DNA from: Pseudonocardia kujensis
GTDB lineage: Bacteria; Actinomycetota; Actinomycetes; Mycobacteriales; Pseudonocardiaceae
Reading direction: 5' to 3'
Length of the DNA: 64,000 bases
Assembly (NCBI RefSeq): GCF_021283305.1
Contig: NZ_JAJSOK010000026.1
Span: forward strand, 1-64,000
Part shown: positions 17,485-26,016 of the stretch, in pieces
Numbering within the stretch: the first letter of the stretch is position 1
How the letters are laid out: every line of letters begins with the position of its first letter
The notes under the pieces: generated by a model
Database searches by the model: none
Seen by the model: the letters and a program-made list of their open reading frames with translations, nothing else
Told to the model about the DNA's origin: nothing
Position numbers and translations under genes: made by a program

Positions 17485-17640
17485 TCGTGTGAATCGCCGA
17501 TCGAAGGTAGGGTGTGGAACGCGAAGGCGCATCCTGATCTCGCGTCCTCGCCACCAGCACGAGCGACCCGGTGCGTCTCGCTCAACGAATAAGTAGCGAG
17601 CGAGGAGCCGCGAGAGCTGCGAGTTGTCGAAGAGGTCCAT
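17476..17640 (-). CDS. Small unrecognised open frame (54 residues)
   Basis: ATG at 17640 is preceded by AAGGGGGAAC, a good ribosome site, and opens a 54-codon frame beginning MDLFDNSQLSRLLARYLFVE and rich in Arg towards the end. I recognise no family. It could be a small protein, or the end of a broken gene in this relic zone. The good ribosome site is the only real support. Confidence 0.25.
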   Translation of the reverse strand: MDLFDNSQLSRLLARYLFVERDAPGRSCWWRGREIRMRLRVPHPTFDRRFTRQG

Positions 17641-17860
17641 GCCCCGTTCCCCCTTGTTGTCGTGGGCAGTCCCGGAGCGTGATCCTACTTGCCCCCAAAG
17701 AGCAGTCACTACCAAAGCTTCTCTCCGGTCGTTGACCGTGACAACTCCACTCGGACTGAACTCAGCAGCGAAGTGCTCTTCCGGAAACGGAGTGCAGGTG
17801 AGGGTGTGAGTAGCCGCGGGGGTCGGCTCGTGTCGCTGCGCTGAGGCGGGCCCCGAGAAG

Positions 17861-18177
17861 TTGATGATGAAGGTTCCTACGCCGAACATCGTCGAACACC
17901 TCGGGGACCCGATGTCGCAGCCTACGTGCCCGCCCGCCCAGATCGTGGCCGGCACGATCGTCCGTACCGTCGAGCTCGGGGTGCGGATCACCGACGCCGC
18001 CCTCGACGGCGGGACCACCGTGCTCTGGGGCGACCTGCTCACCGACGGGCCCGACGCCTGCCCGGGGTGCGGACTGGTCGGGGTGTACCGCGACAGCGTC
18101 GAGCGCAGGGTCAGCGATGTTCCCGGTGGTCGGGCACCCGCTGCAGCTACGGGTGCGGGTGCCGCGCTACCGGCGAC
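17861..18177 (+). pseudogene. ISL3-type transposase, N-terminal zinc-finger fragment
   Basis: The frame contains TIVRTVELGVRITDAALDGG and the zinc-binding DACPGCGLVGVYRDSVERRV. After a one-base shift near 18122 it continues VVGHPLQLRVRVPRYR. This is the start of ISL3-family transposases, in which a C-x2-C finger is followed by conserved basic strands. Nothing of the helix-turn-helix or DDE domain follows, since the sequence switches to an unrelated fragment at about 18185. Confidence 0.6.
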
Positions 18178-18186
18178 GGGCATGAG

Positions 18187-18675
18187 CGAAGCGCTGGCGA
18201 CGCCGTCGTCGACCGGGTGGAGGCCTTGTTGGCGTGGGCCGGGCGGACCGTCGAGCTCACCGAGTACGCCGGGGACTGTGCCGAGCGGGCCGACGAGTAT
18301 GTCAACGATTCGGACGGCCTGCTCGGCGAAGTCTCCGACCGCCTCGCCGATCTCCATCTGGCGGCCTGCGAGGCGATCCGTCCCGATCCTCGCGAGCTTG
18401 CCCAGCGGCTCCATGCCCGCAAGTCGGCCGGCGGCGATCTCGCCATTTTCGACGACGCGGTGACGCGCTATGCCGACCTCCTCGGCGAGCCCGGGCTCAC
18501 CCGCTATCACGAGCTCGCCGAGCAGGAGTGGGCTGCGCTCCGCGAGCACGCCGACCTCTACGACCCGGCCCGGCTCCGCGTCCGGAGCACCCTGGGGGCG
18601 CTCGCCGCCCTCACCTGTGACGTCGATGCCGAGGCGGAGGCGATGGCCCGCGACCAATCGTCAGCGTCGACCTGA
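18187..18675 (+). pseudogene. Internal fragment of a DUF6880/SWIM-zinc-finger-type protein
   Basis: The visible block runs DAVVDRVEALLAWAGRTVEL through LGEVSDRLADLHLAACEAIR and AVTRYADLLGEPGLTRYHEL to TLGALAALTCDVDAEAEAMA. These are helical repeats typical of DUF6880 proteins that also carry SWIM zinc fingers. It has no start of its own: upstream in-frame sequence is ISL3 out of frame. It stops just after the conserved MARD segment, so both ends are missing. Function of the family is not established. Confidence 0.5.
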
Positions 18676-18718
18676 TGTGCGTCGAGGACATGAAAGCCCG
18701 GCAGAGCGGTGATGAGAA

Positions 18719-19570
18719 TCACCAGAGCTTCGAAACCTGGTCCGCGACGGCCTCGCCCTGCGCCCGGCCGGCGTGTGCGGCTGTCGTGCGGCGCTGGGGG
18801 TCGTAGGGGTTGGGGCCGATGGCCTCGACGCTGTGCTCGTCGGGTGTGATGAGCTGCACGTCGGCGTTCTCGGCGAGCGCCTCGGCATCCGCGGCCGCGC
18901 CGGGAATGCGCCCGTAGCCGGCGGGCATCGGCGCCAGGATGACGATCGCGTCGTGCCCGGCGGCCAGGCGTGCGTTGGTGGTTGAGACCATTCCGCCGTC
19001 CACCCAGGACCGGCCCTGGAAGTGTTCGAGCGGCCAGACCCCGGGAACCGCGCCGCTGGCGGCGACGGCGTCGGACAGTGCGACGCCGGAGTGCCGGTCG
19101 AACAGATGCAGCTCGCCGGTGCCGGCGTCGATGGCGGTGACCTTCAGTACTGCGGGCCAGTCGGTGGTGACCAGGCGGGAAGCCACGACCCGGCGGCGTA
19201 CGGCCGCGGGCACGGGTTCGGGGTTGGCCTTGGAGATCCGGCCCATCGCCGCGCCGACCTTGCGCGGATCTTCGCCGCCCTCCTCGAGCGCCGCCCACCA
19301 GGCTTGCAGCGTGGCCTCGGACGCCTTGGCATCCACCTCGTTCTCGTCCGCGACAAGCTGAGCGGCGAAGAGCCGCTCCAGGTCATAGCCGCTGGCGACC
19401 GCGGCGCCGACGAACGAGCCCGCCGAGGTGCCGATCACCGAGGTGGCCTTGCTCCAGTCGACACCCGCAGCGGCGAGCCCCGCCAGCACACCGACCTCCC
19501 ACGCGATGCCTGTCACGCCGCCCCCACCAAGCACGAGGGCACGCGACGGAGTTTCCGTCGGATGGGTCAT
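18719..19570 (-). CDS. Patatin-like phospholipase/acylhydrolase
   Basis: A 283-residue patatin-domain protein. The oxyanion loop LVLGGGGVTGIAWEVGVL starts at about residue 11. The nucleophile elbow is VIGTSAGSFVGA (Ser near residue 48) and the catalytic Asp is in WVDGGMVS near residue 198. These give the Ser-Asp dyad of the family, which hydrolyses acyl esters. There is no signal peptide, so it acts in the cytosol or at the inner membrane face. ATG 19570 follows AGGAG. It is the most downstream gene of the leftward group that includes the amidohydrolase and amidase, and may or may not belong to that pathway. Confidence 0.9.
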   Translation of the reverse strand: MTHPTETPSRALVLGGGGVTGIAWEVGVLAGLAAAGVDWSKATSVIGTSAGSFVGAAVASGYDLERLFAAQLVADENEVDAKASEATLQAWWAALEEGGEDPRKVGAAMGRISKANPEPVPAAVRRRVVASRLVTTDWPAVLKVTAIDAGTGELHLFDRHSGVALSDAVAASGAVPGVWPLEHFQGRSWVDGGMVSTTNARLAAGHDAIVILAPMPAGYGRIPGAAADAEALAENADVQLITPDEHSVEAIGPNPYDPQRRTTAAHAGRAQGEAVADQVSKLW

Positions 19571-19642
19571 GGAAGGACTCCTAACTTTTCGTTGTGGTCA
19601 GGACGGAAGCGAGGCCGGAGGATCTCACCGTGCCATGGGATT

Positions 19643-20620
19643 TCAGCGGCCGCTGGCCGAAACCGCCGGCCATTGCGCAGCGCGTTTCGCCGCGTCGGGG
19701 AACAGCACGCGAGCACGGTTCCTGACCGCGGCGCGGGCCGCCTCCGAAAGGCCGTGACTGTCCCGGAGTGCGTGGATGTTGCGGGTCAGCGATTCACGTC
19801 CGGTGCAGGGGACGCCCCAGTCCGAGCCGTAGACGATGTGGTCCTCGCCGACGGTCTCGGCGGCGGCAGCCAGTTGCTGGGTGCTGGCCGACGCCGCGGT
19901 ATCCACCCACAGCCGCCGCAGGGTCGTCGCGATGTCCTCACGGCTCAGGCCAAGGGGATTGGGCACCCACGATTCCGCGCCGAGCAGACTCAGCCGCCCG
20001 GCGAGGACGGGGAAGGTGCCGCCGGCGTGCGCGAACACGAAGGTGATGTCCGGGAATCGCTGGAACACGCCGGTGTAGACCATCGCCACGACCGTCCTTC
20101 CGGTGTCGAAGGCCACCTCGAACAGCGGCCTCGGCATCGCCGCGACCGCGGGGACGTAGGCGTTGGGATGCACGAAAACGACCGCGTGGCGCCGGTTGAG
20201 CTCCTCCCACAGCGGGTCGAGAACGGGGTCCTGCAGGGACACCCCGTTGTACTCGGCGTGCACGGCCCACCCATCGACCTCACCGGCCCGACGGACCTCG
20301 GCGACGGCCGCGTCCGGATCGTCGGTGGGCAGCGCGGCCAGCAATCCGAACCGCGACGGATGAGCGGCCACGATCTCGGCGCCGTAGTCGTTGGAGGCGC
20401 GCAGTTCCTCGAGGTCGGCGGGAATGTTGCTCAGCAACTGCATCGCGGTGCGGGTCTCGTCCATGACGGCGAGCGTCTCCGGCACGCTCCACTCATACGG
20501 CGCCTCGGCGAAGAACATCTCGCGACGCATCATTTCCCACCTGGCCCGGCGGACCTCGGAGCTGGCCGGTGGCGAGAAGTGGGCGTGCACGTCGATGAGC
20601 GGGACATTGTGGTCGATCAC
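19643..20620 (-). CDS. Amidohydrolase-2 family metal enzyme (decarboxylase/hydrolase)
   Basis: A 325-residue TIM-barrel protein. It has the N-terminal metal motif IDVHAHF (residues 8-14), the FVFAHAGGTFP His segment and YGSDWGVP with the catalytic Asp near the C-terminal end. These are hallmarks of the ACMSD/gamma-resorcylate-decarboxylase-like branch. It could decarboxylate an aromatic or unsaturated acid or hydrolyse a ring intermediate. The start is GTG 20620, which overlaps the stop of the amidase gene (GTGA). A much longer upstream frame exists but lies inside the amidase. Operon with the amidase is clear; substrate unknown. Confidence 0.87.
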   Translation of the reverse strand: MIDHNVPLIDVHAHFSPPASSEVRRARWEMMRREMFFAEAPYEWSVPETLAVMDETRTAMQLLSNIPADLEELRASNDYGAEIVAAHPSRFGLLAALPTDDPDAAVAEVRRAGEVDGWAVHAEYNGVSLQDPVLDPLWEELNRRHAVVFVHPNAYVPAVAAMPRPLFEVAFDTGRTVVAMVYTGVFQRFPDITFVFAHAGGTFPVLAGRLSLLGAESWVPNPLGLSREDIATTLRRLWVDTAASASTQQLAAAAETVGEDHIVYGSDWGVPCTGRESLTRNIHALRDSHGLSEAARAAVRNRARVLFPDAAKRAAQWPAVSASGR

Positions 20621-22110
20621 GGGTTCACCACCTGTTGGTAGTCGGTCGGTACGGGACGCGCAGGACAAGCCAGCTCCAGGTCGTGTGCCAGGGCGAGCAG
20701 GTCTCCGTCGTGGTGGGGCAGGCCGAGCAGTTCGAGACCGACGGGCAGTCCGTCGCCGGTCTGCCCGACCGGCAGCGTCAGCGCGGGGAACGCACACTGT
20801 GCCGCGATCAGGGTATTCGTCGGGAAGCTTGTCGGTGACCGGTCCCGGCCGGCGGGGCCGTCCTCGAAGGTTCCGGCGTCGACGTCGGCCCAGAGCGGAG
20901 CGCCGATTCGCACCGTGGGATACGCCAAGGCCGCCAATCCGTACTCCGCGAATAGGCCTGCGACGGCGTTGCGCAGGTGAGTTCGGCATTCCAGGGCGCG
21001 GGCGTACGCCGGGTCGAAACAGGGGTCCCGGGGACCGGCGGCGACTAGCGGCAACAACGCGAGGTGTGCGAAGAAGTCACCACGGGCAACGACCTCGCCG
21101 ACATCCTGGGTGGGTGCGCCGGCGTGGGCCAGGTACTCGTTGAGGTCCCGGCGTGACTGCAGGAAATACATGGACGTCTCTAGGAGCATCCCGGAAAGCC
21201 CCGGCAGCTCGACCTCGACCAGAACCGCGCCACGCGACCGCATCGCGGCGAGCGCCCGGTCGATCTCGCCTGCCACCGCGGGATCGACCGCGCCCAGCTC
21301 CCGGACGACGCCGATGCGAGCTCCCCGCAAGGCGCCGGCAGTGATGCGGTCGGTGAATGTCCCGTCCCTGCGGGTCGCCGAGGGCAGCGCGGTGTCGGGA
21401 TCCCGGTGATCCCAGCCGGCGAGCACGTCCAGCAACGCCGCGACGTCGGCGACGCATCGAGCCATGGGGCCGGGAGAGTCCTGTTGGCGAACGAGCGCGG
21501 CAGTGCCGGTGCGGCTGACGAGCCCGACGCTGGGGCGCAGGCCTACCAGCCCGCACAACGCGGCCGGGATCCGGATCGAGCCACCGGTGTCGGTGCCGAT
21601 CCCGGCCACCGCGAACTCGGCCGCGACTGCGGCGGCGCTTCCGCTGCTGGAACCACCCGGGTCCCGTGCGGTGTCGTAGGGATTGCGCGTGATGCCGGAC
21701 CGCGAGGAATGCCCGTGCCAGGACGCCGCGAAGTCCGGCATGGTGGTCTTGCCGAGCACGACCGCTCCGGCGTCCTTGAGCCGGGTGACCAGGACGGCGT
21801 CGCGGGTGGCGAGGTGCTCCGCGAAGGCCACCGAACCGAAGGCGGTCGCGAGGCCCGCGACGTCGATGTTGTCCTTGATCACCACCGGAAGCCCGTGCAG
21901 GGGACCGCGGAGTGTCCCGGTCCGCCGGTGGTGGTCGTCGAGACGCGCCGCATCGTCGGCCGCGTGCGGATTGATCGTGACGATGCTGTTGACGACAGCG
22001 TCGAACGTCTCGATCCGGGCGAGGTGGCGTTCGATGACCTCGCCGGCCGTGACGTCTCCACTGCGGTAGGACGACCGCAGTTCAGCGATCGTGTCGTTGG
22101 GGGCCAGCAT
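20617..22110 (-). CDS. Amidase (amidase-signature family)
   Basis: A 497-residue AS-family hydrolase with the full Ser-cisSer-Lys triad: Lys in LPVVIKDNID, the Gly/Ser-rich GGSSSGSAAAVAAEF and the nucleophile Ser in DTGGSIRIPA. It cuts an amide to acid plus amine or ammonia. I chose the ATG at 22110, six bases after GGAGG; an ATG at 22113 and one at 22140 are alternatives, but the latter lies in the operator. It is divergent from the TetR at 22201, with two inverted-repeat sites between them, so TetR control is very likely. It is translationally coupled to the amidohydrolase downstream. Confidence 0.92.
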   Translation of the reverse strand: MLAPNDTIAELRSSYRSGDVTAGEVIERHLARIETFDAVVNSIVTINPHAADDAARLDDHHRRTGTLRGPLHGLPVVIKDNIDVAGLATAFGSVAFAEHLATRDAVLVTRLKDAGAVVLGKTTMPDFAASWHGHSSRSGITRNPYDTARDPGGSSSGSAAAVAAEFAVAGIGTDTGGSIRIPAALCGLVGLRPSVGLVSRTGTAALVRQQDSPGPMARCVADVAALLDVLAGWDHRDPDTALPSATRRDGTFTDRITAGALRGARIGVVRELGAVDPAVAGEIDRALAAMRSRGAVLVEVELPGLSGMLLETSMYFLQSRRDLNEYLAHAGAPTQDVGEVVARGDFFAHLALLPLVAAGPRDPCFDPAYARALECRTHLRNAVAGLFAEYGLAALAYPTVRIGAPLWADVDAGTFEDGPAGRDRSPTSFPTNTLIAAQCAFPALTLPVGQTGDGLPVGLELLGLPHHDGDLLALAHDLELACPARPVPTDYQQVVNP

Positions 22111-22124
22111 CATCGTCCTCCGAC

Positions 22125-22139
22125 TGTCAGGATCTGACA
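22125..22139. promoter_or_regulatory. Inverted repeat TGTCAG-GAT-CTGACA, predicted operator 1
   Basis: Six-base perfect arms around a three-base centre lie between the amidase start (22110) and the TetR start (22201). A second copy begins exactly 32 bases further on, about three helical turns, so two dimers could bind on the same DNA face. Confidence 0.72.
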
Positions 22140-22156
22140 TTCACGCTACCAGGAAA

Positions 22157-22171
22157 TGTCAGGATCTGCCA
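22157..22171. promoter_or_regulatory. Inverted repeat TGTCAG-GAT-CTGCCA, predicted operator 2
   Basis: This differs from operator 1 by one base in the right arm. It lies 29 bases before the TetR ATG at 22201, where bound repressor would block TetR transcription. Confidence 0.68.
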
Positions 22172-22200
22172 TTAGCTGGCTCACCAGGTAGGGTGGCGCA

Positions 22201-22785
22201 ATGGTCAACCGGCGGGAGCGTTGCCGGGAGCGGCTTCAACAGGCCGCCTTGGAACTGTTCACACGCGACGGCTACACCGAGACCACCGCCGTCGCGATCG
22301 CCGAACGCGCGGGGGTGAGCGAGCGGACGTTCTACCGCCATTTCGGCGACAAGCGAGAGGTGCTCTTCGGCGACGGCGACCGGCTCGTGGGTCTTCTGGT
22401 CGACGCTCTGCCGCACCCTCCCGAGCCGCTCGACCAGGCGCTCCGGGACGCCTTATCCGCTCTCGCCGCCGACATGACGCCGCGGCGAGCGCGGCTCGCA
22501 CAGCGAGCGGCGCTGATCAGGGCACACCGTGAACTCGCCGAGCGTGAGCTGCTCAAGGGGCAGTCCTGGGCCGAGGCCCTCGCGCGCGTGCTGACCGACC
22601 GGGGAGTCGACGAGCTCACCGCGGCCGCGCAGGTCGAGGTCGCGCTCGCACTGTTCCGCACCGCGTTCGCCCGGTGGGTGACGAGCGACGACGCGACCGA
22701 CCTGGACAGCCTGATCGACCAGGCCTACGCGGCGACCGGTCGGCCGCTGAAGGGCCGCCGGGCGCCGACGTCGGCCGGGAGCTAG
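22201..22785 (+). CDS. TetR-family repressor of the amidase operon
   Basis: A 194-residue TetR protein. The helix-turn-helix is ETTAVAIAERAGVSERTFYR followed by HFGDKREVLF, the most canonical TetR pattern in this window, and the ligand domain is short and helical. It starts at ATG 22201, diverges from the amidase and reads across two TGTCAG-type operators. Autorepression plus control of the amidase/amidohydrolase operon is the expected wiring. Its last four bases overlap the convergent FAH-family gene. Confidence 0.92.
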   Translation: MVNRRERCRERLQQAALELFTRDGYTETTAVAIAERAGVSERTFYRHFGDKREVLFGDGDRLVGLLVDALPHPPEPLDQALRDALSALAADMTPRRARLAQRAALIRAHRELAERELLKGQSWAEALARVLTDRGVDELTAAAQVEVALALFRTAFARWVTSDDATDLDSLIDQAYAATGRPLKGRRAPTSAGS

Positions 22786-23720
22786 AGCCGAGTCAGCGGC
22801 AGGGGCTCGGCTCCCGGGACAATCCGAGCGCTGATCTCACCGAGGTGATCGGCTCGAATCACCACCTCGTCGCCGGGCCGGAGGTAGGGAAAGCGGTCCT
22901 GCCCGTGCACGCGTGCGAGCTCGAAGATGCAGCCGGTGCCAACGGTCCCGCTGCCGATGACGTCGCCCGGCACGAGCCGCGTGCCACGCGATGCGTAGGC
23001 CACCATCTGCTCGAACGACCAGTGGATGTCCGCCCAGGACCCCGAGCTATACGGCTTGCCGTTGACCTCGGCGGTCATGGTGATGGCGTAGCCCTTTCCG
23101 GTACGCAGGTGGGCGATCTCGTCGGGCGTCACCAGTACCGGCCCGAGGGAGGTGGCGAAGTCCTTGCCCTTCGCCGGGCCGAGTGACTGCCGCATCTCCC
23201 GAAGCTGCAGGTCACGCGCACTCCAGTCGCACAGCAACGTGTACCCGGCGATGTGCTTTGCCGCGTCCTCGACGGAGATGTCGCTGCCGGCGAGACCGAT
23301 CACGGCGGCGACCTCGAGCTCGTAGTCGATCTCGTTCGAACCGGGCGCGACGGCGATGTCCGCCTCCGGTCCCACGGTGGCCGCGGGATTCGAGAAGTAG
23401 AAGACCGGGTTCTCGTACCAGCCCTCGTCCACCCGGCCGCCGACCGCCAGCGCCGAAGCCGCGACATGTGCCTCGAACGACATGAAGTCGCGAGTGGATG
23501 GTGGAACGGAAATGGGGGCGAGCAGTTCGGTCGCCGCGATGTCCAGCACCTCCGCCGGGGCGCTGACCGCGCGCTCAGCGGCGGCGACGGTGGCCTCCTG
23601 CCCCTGCGCGATGAGGTCGCGCAGGCTGCCGGGCGCCGCCAGCCCGTGAACGTGCTGACCGGCGACCACGCCGATTCGTTCCCTCTTGTCGGTCGGCGAA
23701 ACGTAGCTGACCCACCGCAC
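22782..23720 (-). CDS. Fumarylacetoacetate-hydrolase-family protein
   Basis: A 312-residue FAH-fold enzyme. Metal ligands are visible as the E-x-E pair in NEIDYELEVAAVIG and Asp in LLCDWSARDLQLRE; later come GPAKGKDFATSLGP and GSGTVGTGC. The family hydrolyses or decarboxylates beta-diketone-like and 2-oxo acids in the last steps of ring degradation. The start is GTG 23720 behind a strong AAAGGAGG; an ATG at 23762 lies inside the neighbouring gene. It follows the metallo-hydrolase gene by 38 bases in one operon with the molybdenum hydroxylase, consistent with attack on a ring-opened product. Confidence 0.9.
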   Translation of the reverse strand: MRWVSYVSPTDKRERIGVVAGQHVHGLAAPGSLRDLIAQGQEATVAAAERAVSAPAEVLDIAATELLAPISVPPSTRDFMSFEAHVAASALAVGGRVDEGWYENPVFYFSNPAATVGPEADIAVAPGSNEIDYELEVAAVIGLAGSDISVEDAAKHIAGYTLLCDWSARDLQLREMRQSLGPAKGKDFATSLGPVLVTPDEIAHLRTGKGYAITMTAEVNGKPYSSGSWADIHWSFEQMVAYASRGTRLVPGDVIGSGTVGTGCIFELARVHGQDRFPYLRPGDEVVIRADHLGEISARIVPGAEPLPLTRL

Positions 23721-23758
23721 AACGGCCTCCTTTGTTCGAAATGTGCATTGCTCGATGT

Positions 23759-24700
23759 TCACGCCCAGCAGGTGAGCGGTCGGCCGCCGTTGAAAGCGGC
23801 CATGTCGGCCAGAATCCTGCTGTCGTCCAGGCGCCAGCCGAGCGGCCGTCCTTCGAGTTCGGCATATGCCCGGTGGAGATTTCCCACCAAACGTTCTTTG
23901 TCCAGCAGTTGCGCGAATTCGCCCAGCTCCGCCTGTCGTGCGGCATCGAGCGGTGACAGGCCACGCGCGAAGCAGTCAGCGGCGAGCTCCTGCACGAAAA
24001 GCAGGTAGGACTCCACGAAGTCGATGAGGCTCGAGTCCGCCACCGGGCCGTGCCCGGGCACGATGATCGCGGCCTCGTAGCGTCGCAACTTACGCAGCGC
24101 CGTCAGGGAGCCTTCGATGGATCCGTGGACCACGAACGGTGTTCCGCCGTGGAACAACAGGTCTCCGACGAACAGCACTGACCGTTCCTGCAGCCAGATC
24201 ACCACATCGTTGGTCGTGTGCGCGGGAGTGCCCAGGTGCTCGAGGTGGCAGGCCAGCCCACCTATATGCACGGTCAGCGAACTGTCGAATGTCACGGTGG
24301 GCGGGCAGATGTGGATGTCGCCCCACTCCACGTTGTCGGAGAACGCGCCTGGCGCGGGGAGCGAGAGATGCCGCAGCTCCTCACGGCACAGCGTGTGGGC
24401 GATATGAACGGCGCTGTCGAACAGGTAATTCCCGTGCGTGTGGTCGCCGTGATGATGCGTGTTGACCAGAACTGACGCGGTATGTCCGGTTTCGGCCCTA
24501 ATCGCGTTGATCAGGTTCCTGGTGCGGTTCTCTGTCGAGCTCGAATCGATGACCAGGCAGTCCGCGGAATTCCTGTCGACGACAACTCCGCAATTGTTGA
24601 CGAACCAGCCGCCGTCCGGCTGTACGTAGGCAAAGACGTCTTCCGCCACTTCCTGCAGCCGTGCCTCTGTTATCTGACTGACCTGTTGCCGCGAGAGCAA
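23759..24700 (-). CDS. Metallo-beta-lactamase-fold hydrolase
   Basis: A 313-residue MBL-fold protein with the two-zinc motif THHHGDHTHG, followed by His in GTPAHTTND, Asp in FVGDLLFHGG and His in VPGHGPV, so all metal ligands are present. Such enzymes open lactones, cyclic amides or thioesters. The likely start is TTG 24700, six bases after AGAAGGGA; an upstream ATG at 24730 lies inside the 2Fe-2S gene. It is placed immediately after the molybdenum hydroxylase subunits, so ring opening of a hydroxylated heterocycle is an attractive but unproven role. Confidence 0.87.
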   Translation of the reverse strand: MLSRQQVSQITEARLQEVAEDVFAYVQPDGGWFVNNCGVVVDRNSADCLVIDSSSTENRTRNLINAIRAETGHTASVLVNTHHHGDHTHGNYLFDSAVHIAHTLCREELRHLSLPAPGAFSDNVEWGDIHICPPTVTFDSSLTVHIGGLACHLEHLGTPAHTTNDVVIWLQERSVLFVGDLLFHGGTPFVVHGSIEGSLTALRKLRRYEAAIIVPGHGPVADSSLIDFVESYLLFVQELAADCFARGLSPLDAARQAELGEFAQLLDKERLVGNLHRAYAELEGRPLGWRLDDSRILADMAAFNGGRPLTCWA

Positions 24701-24701
24701 T

Positions 24702-25202
24702 CTACGTCCCTTCTGTTTGCCGGATCGCACGCTGCACAGCGGCGACGATCGACTGATATCCGGTGCATCGGCAGAGATTTCCCGCGAGCGCAGCGCGAAT
24801 CTCTTCCTCCGATGGATCTCCCTGCTGCTCGGCGAGTTTCAGCGCGACGAGAAGGTGGCCCGGCAGGCAGAACCCGCACTGGAAGCCGTCTTCCGCCCAG
24901 AACGCCTCCTGGACCGGATGCAGATTCCCAGGCTCGCCAAGTCCTTCGACCGTGGTGATCTCCGCCCCGTCGGCGGCAGCCGCCAATTGCAGACAGGACT
25001 TCACGATCGCGCCATCGACGATAACGGTGCATGCTCCGCAGTCGCCGTTCATGCAACCCACGTGCGTGCCGGGTAATGCCAGCTGCTCGCGGACAAAGTG
25101 GGCCAGAAGCGTCCGGTCGGCGCACCAGGCTCTGCGTTCGACGCCGTTCACGGTCACCGTGATCCGACGGCCGGGAACGTCCTGCGAGTCGAGTTTCGAC
25201 AT
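24702..25202 (-). CDS. Molybdenum hydroxylase, 2Fe-2S small subunit (CoxS/XdhA-type)
   Basis: A 166-residue iron-sulfur subunit of the xanthine-oxidase family. The plant-type cluster ligands are in GCMNGDCGACTVIVDG, followed by a Cys about 20 residues on. The C-terminal helical cluster uses CGFCLPGHL and CRCTGYQSIV. It carries electrons from the Mo centre to FAD. ATG 25202 is chosen because the family normally begins shortly before the VTVNG strand; it lies just after the stop of the FAD subunit. Length is normal for the family. Confidence 0.95.
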   Translation of the reverse strand: MSKLDSQDVPGRRITVTVNGVERRAWCADRTLLAHFVREQLALPGTHVGCMNGDCGACTVIVDGAIVKSCLQLAAAADGAEITTVEGLGEPGNLHPVQEAFWAEDGFQCGFCLPGHLLVALKLAEQQGDPSEEEIRAALAGNLCRCTGYQSIVAAVQRAIRQTEGT

Positions 25203-25203
25203 G

Positions 25204-26016
25204 TCACACGCCTCCAAGCTGTGCCACGGCCCGAGCGGCAATCTCACCGCTGATCAGATGCCGGTACTCGGCGGGCGCCAGTGCGTCGGACCAGGTCGGC
25301 CTGACGGTCGCCGCGACGAGTTCCCTGATGGTGGATTCCGTTCCGACGATCTGCGAGAGGTCGATCCGAACGGGAACCGGCTCCACTCCGCCGAGAACGA
25401 CATGACACTGCCGGTCGTGGGTCAGGGTTGCCGCGGCGGTCACGATCGGCCAGCTGCTTTCGCTGAGCTTGAACTTGTGGTAGCCGGACCGGTCGACGGG
25501 GCGCACAAGAATGTGGGTCAGGATTTCTCCGGGCCGGATATCGGCCTGGAAACCGCCGCGCAGGAATTCACCGGCGGGCACCTCGCGTTCGCCTTCGATG
25601 CTATGAAGAACCAGCCGTGCCCGAAGTGCGACGAGTGCGGTCGGCACGTCCGAGGCGGGGTTGGCATGGCAGATGGACCCGCCGAGCGTGCCTTGGTTGC
25701 GAATCTGGTCGCCGCCGGTGATACCCCGCGCGACCGTGCACAGCAGTGGGTTGAGCTGCTCGATGCCCGGCGTCGCAAGGAGTCCGGCGTACGTCACCAT
25801 CGAGCCGATACGGAGTTCGCCCTCGCTCAACACTACTTCGGCCAGACCGGCGCGGCTCAGGTGAACGATGTCGTCCGCTCGCAGTTCGCCGCGCCCGAGC
25901 CGCGGCACCGCGATCGTGCCGCCACCGATGACGGCGGCGGACGGGCTGTCGCCCAGGATCCGGCATGCGGTCTCGACGTCGGCCGGTGCGTGGTAGCGAA
26001 GGCGGTCGCGGATCAC
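25204..26016 (-). CDS. Molybdenum hydroxylase, FAD-binding medium subunit (CoxM-type)
   Basis: A 270-residue FAD subunit. It shows the FAD contact motifs AAVIGGGTIAVPRL near residue 30 and QGTLGGSICHANPASD near residue 110, both typical of CO dehydrogenase/xanthine dehydrogenase flavoproteins, and a C-terminal CODH_C domain. The start is GTG 26016, overlapping the stop of the large subunit (GTGA). The long reading frame that continues upstream is out of phase inside the large-subunit gene and is not real. It passes electrons from the 2Fe-2S subunit to an acceptor. Confidence 0.94.
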   Translation of the reverse strand: MIRDRLRYHAPADVETACRILGDSPSAAVIGGGTIAVPRLGRGELRADDIVHLSRAGLAEVVLSEGELRIGSMVTYAGLLATPGIEQLNPLLCTVARGITGGDQIRNQGTLGGSICHANPASDVPTALVALRARLVLHSIEGEREVPAGEFLRGGFQADIRPGEILTHILVRPVDRSGYHKFKLSESSWPIVTAAATLTHDRQCHVVLGGVEPVPVRIDLSQIVGTESTIRELVAATVRPTWSDALAPAEYRHLISGEIAARAVAQLGGV

